Shown here: piece after piece, positions 57,674 to 64,000 of the stretch
Layout of the letters: every line of letters begins with the position of its first letter
Position numbering within the stretch: position 1 is the stretch's first letter
The notes under the pieces: model-generated
Databases searched by the model: none
Told to the model about the DNA's origin: nothing
The model's input: the letters and a program-made list of their open reading frames with translations, nothing else
Made by a program: the position numbers and the translations under genes
Assembly: GCA_001630475.1 (NCBI GenBank)
Contig: KV419417.1
Span: forward strand, 424,713 to 488,712
DNA: 64,000 nucleotides
Direction of reading: 5' to 3'
From: Sistotremastrum niveocremeum HHB9708
Lineage: Eukaryota; Basidiomycota; Agaricomycetes; Sistotremastrales; Sistotremastraceae

Positions 57674-58861
57674 TCAAAGACCCAGCTCTTCCCGACAATA
57701 AGGATTGGGTTCCGTGACGAAAAGCCTGCGGAGCAGCTGTTTTCCCTTCCTCGCCAGTTCATACGTCTCATAAGCATAATCAAATAATCTGCCCTCTGCC
57801 GCCGCCTTCATCAACCCCATAGGATCTCCAGGCAGATTAGAATTTGTGGGATCGCCCATCGTGAGCAGTGAAAGCGAAAACGAGAGTTGGTAGGTATCAC
57901 TGTTATCTTTGCAATTGTGATAACCCCAATCCTTTCCGACCTCTGGTTCTAGCGTGGTCCGCATCATGAGGGATGCTTTCAGCTCCCAAACTGTTCCTTT
58001 GAACGACTTGTTGTATGGTCGGCTAAGAATTTGGATGAAGTCTCTGAGTCGACTAAAACGATGGAGTCGAGGCCCAAGCCCTTTTTCTTCAAAAAGACGG
58101 ATGATGGAAGATGATGTGTAGGCAGCGGTAAGTTCGTCAACGTAGCATTCTTTGCTAAGGGCGTCATAGAGATCGGCGATGTAGTCAAACTCGTCTTCCG
58201 TTTGACCAGCGCAGTATCCTAAGCGCAGGTAGGCTGGCTCATGTGGACGAGGAATGGTCTTCAGGTTAAAGAACGTCCAGCATTCGAAGATAAATTGTTT
58301 TTCCGGGGGCCAAGAAGCCACCGTTCCGGGGACGTCGAGGCAAAGCAATCCGTCGGGGACAGCGAGGAGATAGTTCTCCATGGCCCGCATTCGTTTATAT
58401 GCCGCTTGATCCCGCTTCGCAAGAACGGGATTGAGGAATCGATGACCCCTCTCGATGAAGAATTTGGAGGCCCTCCCGCGACGGCTCAATGGTGCGGCTT
58501 CGAATGTCTCCCGAATTTTCTCTTCCAATTGACCCTCGTTTTTCCACCGATTCAATTTAGGCGCGGTGACTCCAAGAACCTGGATAAGGTGATCATACAC
58601 CTCTGCCAGCTGTCTATCATGCATCATGGTGTTTGTGAATCCATAGTCCTTGATGGCTTCAGGATTCGTGGGGGGTCGAGGCATGCGGACGAAGGCTGCA
58701 AGATGATCGGCGGTGGTAAGCTCTCGACCTGGATTGGCGCATTCGATGACGTGGGTCGTCCAGCCTTCCTTCTGACATTCTGCGCTGCAGTAAGAGATTT
58801 TCGAGCATCCGCTGCATCTCTTGTTCGAGGGACTTCCACAGACGGCACAGGGATGAGACAT
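57674..58861 (-). CDS. MYND-finger protein, N-terminal finger
   Basis: Single-exon gene of 395 residues with a complete MYND zinc finger at the very N-terminus (residues about 5-43: CAVC, CSGC, YCSAECQKEGW, HVIEC). A helical domain of about 340 residues follows, with no recognised motif (contains WPPEKQFIFECWTFF and KDWGYHNC). The finger position and the intronless structure set it apart from the tandem A/B/C copies at 37.9-46.0 kb, so it is a different subfamily. Function unknown. Confidence 0.85.
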   Translation of the reverse strand: MSHPCAVCGSPSNKRCSGCSKISYCSAECQKEGWTTHVIECANPGRELTTADHLAAFVRMPRPPTNPEAIKDYGFTNTMMHDRQLAEVYDHLIQVLGVTAPKLNRWKNEGQLEEKIRETFEAAPLSRRGRASKFFIERGHRFLNPVLAKRDQAAYKRMRAMENYLLAVPDGLLCLDVPGTVASWPPEKQFIFECWTFFNLKTIPRPHEPAYLRLGYCAGQTEDEFDYIADLYDALSKECYVDELTAAYTSSSIIRLFEEKGLGPRLHRFSRLRDFIQILSRPYNKSFKGTVWELKASLMMRTTLEPEVGKDWGYHNCKDNSDTYQLSFSLSLLTMGDPTNSNLPGDPMGLMKAAAEGRLFDYAYETYELARKGKQLLRRLFVTEPNPYCREELGL

Positions 58862-59426
58862 TTGTGGTCCTCGAGAAAAAATTGGGGTAGTGTCTGGGTT
58901 GAATGGAGAAGTATAGCTGTATCACAGGCAGACATACTCGCACGACCCAGGCTTATTCCAGCGGGAATACGTAGAATGCATGTATAATATAAGCTGGGGT
59001 CACGAATCTTCCCTCATTTCTTCACATTGTTTGTGAATTTGCCTCAAATCAATCCCGAGCCAAATGCAAATCAATTCCGCACAATCGTCCTGTTGCATTT
59101 CATTTCATTGATTCTCGCTGCGAAAACATGCTCACGTGTCGGAGATAAGGGAAAGCACTGGTGTATAAATGGAAATATCGGCAGCAGAACAGGAAACTAC
59201 GTCATCTAGGTACTGTATACACATGTGGCAGCACCAAACCGGCCGCCCCTCGCAAGCCAAGATACCGTCGCCGCCAGCTAGACTATCCCTTAGCGGTGCA
59301 CAGCACCAGCTATCCCCTCCTCCAGCCCTCCCTGGAAGAAACATTGTTATGTAACATGTGGATTTTTTCTCGCGTAATGTACTTTACACAGAATACACAA
59401 CCACTTGCCCAATCCCTGTGCTTTGA
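58862..59426. other. Intergenic, no gene seen
   Basis: About 560 bp between the MYND gene start and the downstream Cys-rich-tail gene. Confidence 0.5.
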
Positions 59427-60468
59427 TCAGAACCACCTGACCTCTTTCTGCACTTCGCTCTGCCTTGCAAGCAACACCTCGCCGGCGGTCCTCCATCCAC
59501 TCTCACACGCCTCGCATCTGCAGTCTCGGCACCAGGATTTGTACTCGCTCATATAAGGGTTCTGTTCGAAATGCTGGTACCTGAATCGTATGCCTATGAA
59601 CGAGCCGTGTTCGGCATATTCAGTTGGTATTGGGGCGAAGTCGCGCCGTCCCATTGCCTCTCGCTCCTACTCCCCCCATCAGGTTGGGTCCCAAACCGTG
59701 AACAGATTGACGTACATCACAACTGCGCAGAAACTGCTTCAGGTACTGGCCCATCCCGGTATACAACGGGTCTCCTCCGAAGGGCCTGCGATCGTCGAGG
59801 AGGTCGCCTTCTTGATCGGCAGCCGGGATCAGTATTGTCTCAGGTTGATGTATGACAATTCCATTGGGATAGACGAAACCTCTGTGACGCGGGTTCGTCA
59901 AGCAGCGTACAAAATCGGCTGCGTAGCTTCGCGTTTGGAACACCTCGATGACTTGTACATCCCCGTTGCGTTCCCGGAAGAATCGTACCGTCGACAGCAG
60001 AGCTTGTTGAGCATGAAGCGGAGTGTAGTTTGGGGCGGCTGGGAGATTCGTGTGCTCAGTCGCGACTTGATAGCCTTGGCTCACGAACCATGCTCTTAAC
60101 GAGCCATGTGGATCACTTCGCGAGTGTTCAGAAAAAATAACGGGGGTTGCCTGATGAACACACCGTCGCGTGACTAGAACCAGCCAATGCCCCTCTTCCT
60201 CCTGCGCGTCCCTACCTGCAACAATGGCAGTTACCGCTGGCCCACCCACGATTATCCCGTAGTTTTCCATAGTGGAAAAGCATGTGTTGGCGTCCAAGAA
60301 TGAATGCACGTAAGCCCGGACTTCACATTTAAAGTGTTCGGCTACCGTGTTCTTTAGTAGCTGTGCGACGTCGGGCAAGCTGAACACCTCTGCCATTGTC
60401 GTTCGGTTTAGCATAGCCATCAGCGCAGGTGCGGGTAGCTTGAGAGATAACTTTTGCAGCAGTTCCAT
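59427..60468 (-). CDS. Uncharacterised Agaricomycete protein with Cys-rich tail
   Basis: Two exons (60468-59716, 59666-59427) join through a GTACGT...AGTAG intron of 49 bp to about 330 residues. The middle segment GIIVGGPAVTAIVAG followed by WLVLVTRRC resembles the nucleotidyltransferase-like GSAAL-type region of a large family of mushroom proteins of unknown function, but the acidic pair expected there is not evident. The C-terminus carries a compact Cys cluster (CRDCRCEAC). It shares an R-F/Y-x-P-x-W-x-Cys tail pattern with the gene at 60798. Confidence 0.68.
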
Positions 60469-60797
60469 CGTGGGTCCTGGGTGGTCAGGAGGAAAAGTCT
60501 CTGGTGAGACATAACTGTTTTAACAGCGTTGCCAGAACGAGATCCACTCAGAGCAAGAACAAGGTACAATTGTTCGAGGCGGTGCAGGCCATTGTTATTA
60601 GTCATAACGATCGCGGCAAAAGCCGAGTATGGGCGATCAGATCTATCCGTTGTTATCCGTCTGGCGAACGTATAACAAGGATTATTTCAGTACTTTCGTC
60701 TCCCAGGGTCGCGATTTCAAAGCCGCGCAGTACTGCTAAAATTAGTCCAAGCCTGACATCGCCCTTCATTATTGTTAGGATACAAATACATTCGCTC
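60469..60797. other. Intergenic, no gene seen
   Basis: About 330 bp between two tandem minus-strand relatives. Confidence 0.5.
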
Positions 60798-61220
60798 TTA
60801 AATGCCATCCATGGTCTTATTAATGATAGCCATCCTTAGCCTGTACATCGCCAGAGCTTGTTCGTTGACGCACTTCCCGCAGTCACATTCTTCACCCCAT
60901 TCTTTCCAGTCTTCGAGGAACGGGCGTCGTTTGTATCGCCTGTGATTGAACGCTATACAGAGCGGATAGTCGTAACGCGCACGCCGCAACATATTGGGAC
61001 AATCGCTGCCCGTTGTGGGGATGTTGCCCGACTAACATCGTGCGCTTAGTGACTGTAATGATGGTCAAAGTGCGCTTACGTGATGTTGGAGGCTGTAGTC
61101 TTTAAGCAGCACGCGTTGCCCATCGTTCAGTATGTCGAATGCGCTCCGTCGGAGAGTAGCCTGATACCATTCGTCGTTGACCAACGTGACATTATTGAAC
61201 GTCTTTTCTGGCCAGAGCAT
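60798..61220 (-). pseudogene. Probable 5'-truncated relative of the 59427-60468 gene
   Basis: Two exons (61220-61080, 61031-60798) join in frame to 124 residues, ending in a Cys cluster (ECDCGKC) preceded by RRYKRRPF and WKEWG, matching the layout of the C-terminus of the neighbouring gene. The only ATG lies 8 bp from the end of an inverted-repeat unit that begins at 61228, and an in-frame stop in that unit lies just upstream. The N-terminal about 200 residues present in the neighbour are missing. The simplest reading is truncation by the element; a short functional gene is also possible. Confidence 0.5.
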
Positions 61221-61496
61221 GACCAACTAGTGTTCCGAGGTCCGGTCAGGACCGGACCCTAGCCCGCCGCAGGCGCCGACCGGAGACCGGTATCGGTTGC
61301 CGGTTGCACCCAAATAGGCCGACCGGCAACTGCGACCGCGGTCTCCGGTCACAACCGACGGTCTGCGGTCCGGTCGTGGTCCACTGACCGGTCGCTTTGC
61401 TGACCGGTTGCAGAACCGGTTGCTGCAACGTTTCGATGAAACAGCCTGTCTATTGCTAATCGCACTGGCTGTATATACACGTCTGTCTACTGTGGA

Positions 61497-62060
61497 GTAT
61501 CATATACTAATAGTCATACCGTAATCCACATCTTGCTTCCCTCCGACAGTATGAAACTGGAAAGAAAACGTACCAGTGTCGATGAATGCAGCATCGGATG
61601 AAGTGCGAAAGTGAACGAAGATGTAAGGAGGAACCGATAAGGGCCGAGATCGTAACAGGGGTAGTCGACTAGTGGTATGTGAAGGCGATTTGGATACGAA
61701 CACGTTGATGACGCCAATGTTCAGATGCGAATGCGGATATTGAGGACGGTCGAAGTGGAGGATGGATGGTTGCGGTAGTACGAAGGTCAGGAATTTGGAT
61801 TGGGGAGACACGTAGATTAGCGCAGTGGATGCATAAACGAGTAGAAGACACATACTTTGACTCCCTTTCTCGTATCAAGCTCAGTTCGATCCTTATCCCA
61901 CTAGCCTCATCGCCTTGCGCACCAGGACCCCCCACTAGCAACGAATGACGCACGAGAATAGGAGATACTCACCTTGGGGATATCTTTGAAGTGAGAAAGG
62001 TAGAGGACGAATGCTGCATTTTGAAGTAATCTTGATGGTTATCGAGTATTGTGAGAGTCG
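61497..62060 (-). other. Possible gene fragment inside the inverted-repeat unit
   Basis: The minus strand has an open frame of 117 codons (61500-61853) overlapping a second of 94 codons (61669-61953). There are also possible splice signals (GTGAGT near 61974, GTTGCTAG near 61938). The reading frames look partly coding but I could not join them into one convincing protein, and I recognise no domain. Confidence 0.3.
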
Positions 62061-63170
62061 ACGAGAATCGAAACAACCGCCGAAGTGGAGTGAACGCGAT
62101 GAACGGATGAGTCGATGGATGGAGGGTGAAAAAGATGGGTAGAAGATAGGTGGTACGCGGGGCGAGGAAGTAATGCAGTTGAGAAATCAGTTGACGATAG
62201 ACATACTCTATACCAAAAGCGAGGCACCTACGACTGAAACCGACTGACGCTCTTCTGTTAACACCCTCTTTTCTATCATCGCGGACGACCTGAGGTCCCA
62301 GAAGGCTCTATTACTCTTGAATGGCAGCTGAAAAGACTTGAGGTACGAATCCAGACCAGCACACGAAGGATGAACGAGCAAGCTGGGTACGACGAGCGAG
62401 AACTACAAGTTTCATTCCGAAAACGCCCGAGAGACGTGATGACGCGTAACGGTTGAGACTCCGCGCTCACGCGTTCTCTTACCTCTAGCTCTGAGCTCGC
62501 TGTTGACTCCATCAGGACGCGTCGCCTTCAGCTAACAACCTGCGCTCCGGCCTGTATCGCGTCACTACGACCTGCTCACCAACCCCTGCTCTCCAACGAC
62601 CGAAGAACCAATATTGCACTTACCTTTCGGCGACGCGACCGTGCTCTCCATTTTTCCGTCACGTTGGTGCGGAAAGCACCTAGCCATCACCCGTCACCCA
62701 AGCATACACATCCCTTTTCACGATATACCGCCGATCTCAGACGACCAATCTCAATTGCCAACAAGTCGTTATGTGGCCTTTTCGACGGTCCATCTCTCAA
62801 ACATCGCGCTGCTGCTCTGTAGCGTACTCCTTCGCATGTTCGGATGACGACAAGAAGAGTGCGATAACGAGAGAGAGTGGTGACACTATATAGGCCAATA
62901 CACTTGGTGACGAGGTGGTATTGATTTTGGATCGGTCATTCCGAGGTGTGTTGCAACCATGCTTGTTCGTATCGACTGAGACTGACATCCGTGCTCTTGC
63001 TTCGCGTTCATTTTCACCCGGATGTATTGATTCTTCAATTCTGTCATGCCAGACACCCTTAAATCCACGGTACACTCGTCTTGCAAAGGCTCTCTTCCAT
63101 GCCACACCTCGAGATCTAACAGTGTCGAGCTCGGAACGACTTGTGATTTCTCCTTGCTGGTATGTACTGT
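62061..63170. other. Unassigned interior of the inverted-repeat unit
   Basis: Contains a plus-strand open stretch (about 62300-62455) with charged, helix-like codons but no start codon, and low-scoring minus-strand frames. No supported gene. Confidence 0.35.
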
Positions 63171-63322
63171 ATTTTATCGGTCGTGACCGGTCATGACCGG
63201 TCACGACCGGTTGCCCCAAATTTCCATGAGACGGCTGACCGTAGACTGCGACTGCCAGAAACTTGGTGCGACCGCAACTGAAGGTCCGGTTGCGACCGCG
63301 TCGGTCCGGTTGCGGTCGCCGG

Positions 63323-64000
63323 TCATTTCCGGTTGCCGTAACCGGACTTTGGAACACTATCTAAAATATCCCCATGTGAAATACTGGCCCACTCTTCGTT
63401 CATCTTGGCCTGCTGATCTTGGTTCAGTTGATAATGTTTCGCAATTGCCTCGCGTTTATCAGAACGATACCAGCCAAAAGAATCGCCGTAAGACAGCTTG
63501 ATATTCGCGGCAGGAGGATCCTGAAGACTAATCAGCATAGAAACAACTTAAACAAAGCCCAAAACCCCTCACCTTCTTATCAATCTTTCCAAGAAGACGC
63601 AGTATGGCGCCGGCGCCTTTGACCTTATTCTCACCATTACTTTTATCAACAAAATACCACTGATAGGAGGGATGTTTGAGTGCATACTCCCAGGACTCGG
63701 CCTGGATTATTTTGGGAGAAGGGTTAGCCTCGCTATCCTCTTCTGGGGGCAAAACAGGTGCAGTCGAAGAAGAGGGTGGTGGGGTCAAATCGGCTGACTT
63801 TGACACGAGGGGTCTTAAATCAACTCCAAGATCCTCGGGAGCCTCCACGCCTGCTTTCGACAACTCGGATAGCCTAGTCGCAGCATTATTTTTGGCCGCG
63901 GCATCCCCCGCGTGTCGTTGATGTGAGAGAGCGAGATGTTCTGGACTCATAGAAACAATGAACTCCGGTCTTTTGAGCGACGGGTAACCTGGGGTCCGCA
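63323..64000 (-). CDS. Partial gene running off the window; 3' end reads into the inverted-repeat unit
   Basis: The frame is open from the window edge (64000) and continues through KRPEFIVSMSPEHLALSHQR to an intron near the KIDKK/DPPAAN junction (GTGAGG...CTTCAG). It then runs through YGDSFGWYRSDKR and QDQQAKMNEEWASISHGDIL. From 63359 it enters the terminal repeat and ends with about ten residues encoded by the element (SVPKSGYGNRK) at a TGA at 63323. The true 5' end lies outside the window. No domain is recognised; the chimeric C-terminus suggests that the original 3' end was displaced. Confidence 0.6.

Larger units (their letters stand above)
61228..63359. mobile_element. Unit bounded by inverted TAGTGTTCC ends and GACCGG-rich arms
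   Basis: The left end reads TAGTGTTCCGAGGTCCGGTC; the right end, read on the minus strand, TAGTGTTCCAAAGTCCGGTT. Both ends lead into about 200 bp dense in GACCGG, CCGGTTGC and CGGTCGC units (61240-61430 and 63175-63345). The ends resemble those of the hAT elements at 1.5-2.7 kb, but the flanking 8-mers (TGACCAAC and TCTAAAAT) do not match. It may therefore be two ends from different copies, or an insertion followed by rearrangement. The 1.7-kb interior is non-repetitive with possible gene fragments and no transposase that I can see. Confidence 0.6.

Noticed and set aside
61228-63359. Calling the inverted unit a complete hAT insertion
   Set aside because: The flanking 8-mers TGACCAAC and TCTAAAAT differ, so a simple single insertion is not supported.

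Overview
The window looks like a nuclear scaffold segment from a mushroom-forming basidiomycete (Agaricomycetes). Protein-coding genes are interrupted by many short introns (about 39-80 bp, most near 50 bp, GT-AG with two likely GC-AG cases), intergenic spaces are short, and the lineage-typical families are present: DUF6534 membrane protein, MYND-finger expansions, CBM19-like secreted protein and a cytosolic-type GH5. Most genes span several exons, so coordinates below are the outer CDS limits after I joined exons by hand. No tRNA, rRNA or CRISPR array was seen.

Layout. 1-3.4 kb: AT-rich and repetitive DNA with two nested hAT-type non-autonomous transposons, each with an exact 8-bp target duplication, and a 120-N assembly gap. 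3.4-8.3 kb: a cluster of four related small genes encoding Gly/Tyr/Pro/Gln-rich low-complexity proteins (called GPY1-4 here). 9.4-15.6 kb: two paralogous secreted mini-proteins ending in the identical peptide GCPGCPPGGP, with two unrecognised genes between them. 16.1-37.4 kb: mostly conserved genes: OGG1 (DNA repair), UFD1 (Cdc48 adaptor), CCT4 (chaperonin), a mitochondrial carrier, a GH5 glucanase-like enzyme, a cyclopropane-fatty-acid-synthase-like methyltransferase, an unknown chromo-like gene, a DUF6534 membrane protein, an alpha/beta hydrolase, a cytochrome P450 and N-myristoyltransferase. 37.8-46.1 kb: three tandem MYND-finger paralogues with the same five-exon plan, the middle one carrying a one-base frameshift in its last exon. 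46.5-56.2 kb: SLT11/RBM22 splicing factor, BUD23 rRNA methyltransferase, BET3 TRAPP subunit (head-to-head with BUD23), a Ser/Thr-rich single-pass membrane protein, Ran GTPase and a secreted CBM19-like protein. 57.7-64 kb: a fourth, unrelated MYND protein, two genes with matching Cys-rich tails, and a 2.1-kb unit bounded by inverted TAGTGTTCC ends that abuts one gene and cuts into another at the window edge.

How parts relate. The housekeeping genes are independent, but several are arranged head-to-head over short spacers (BUD23/BET3 67 bp; UFD1/CCT4 224 bp), which suggests shared promoters. The most novel content is the secreted GCPGCPPGGP peptide pair, which has a leader, a variable spacer, an invariant core and a matching intron just after the stop codon. 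Next are the GPY low-complexity cluster and the tandem MYND family. These are lineage-specific, recently duplicated genes without a function I can assign.
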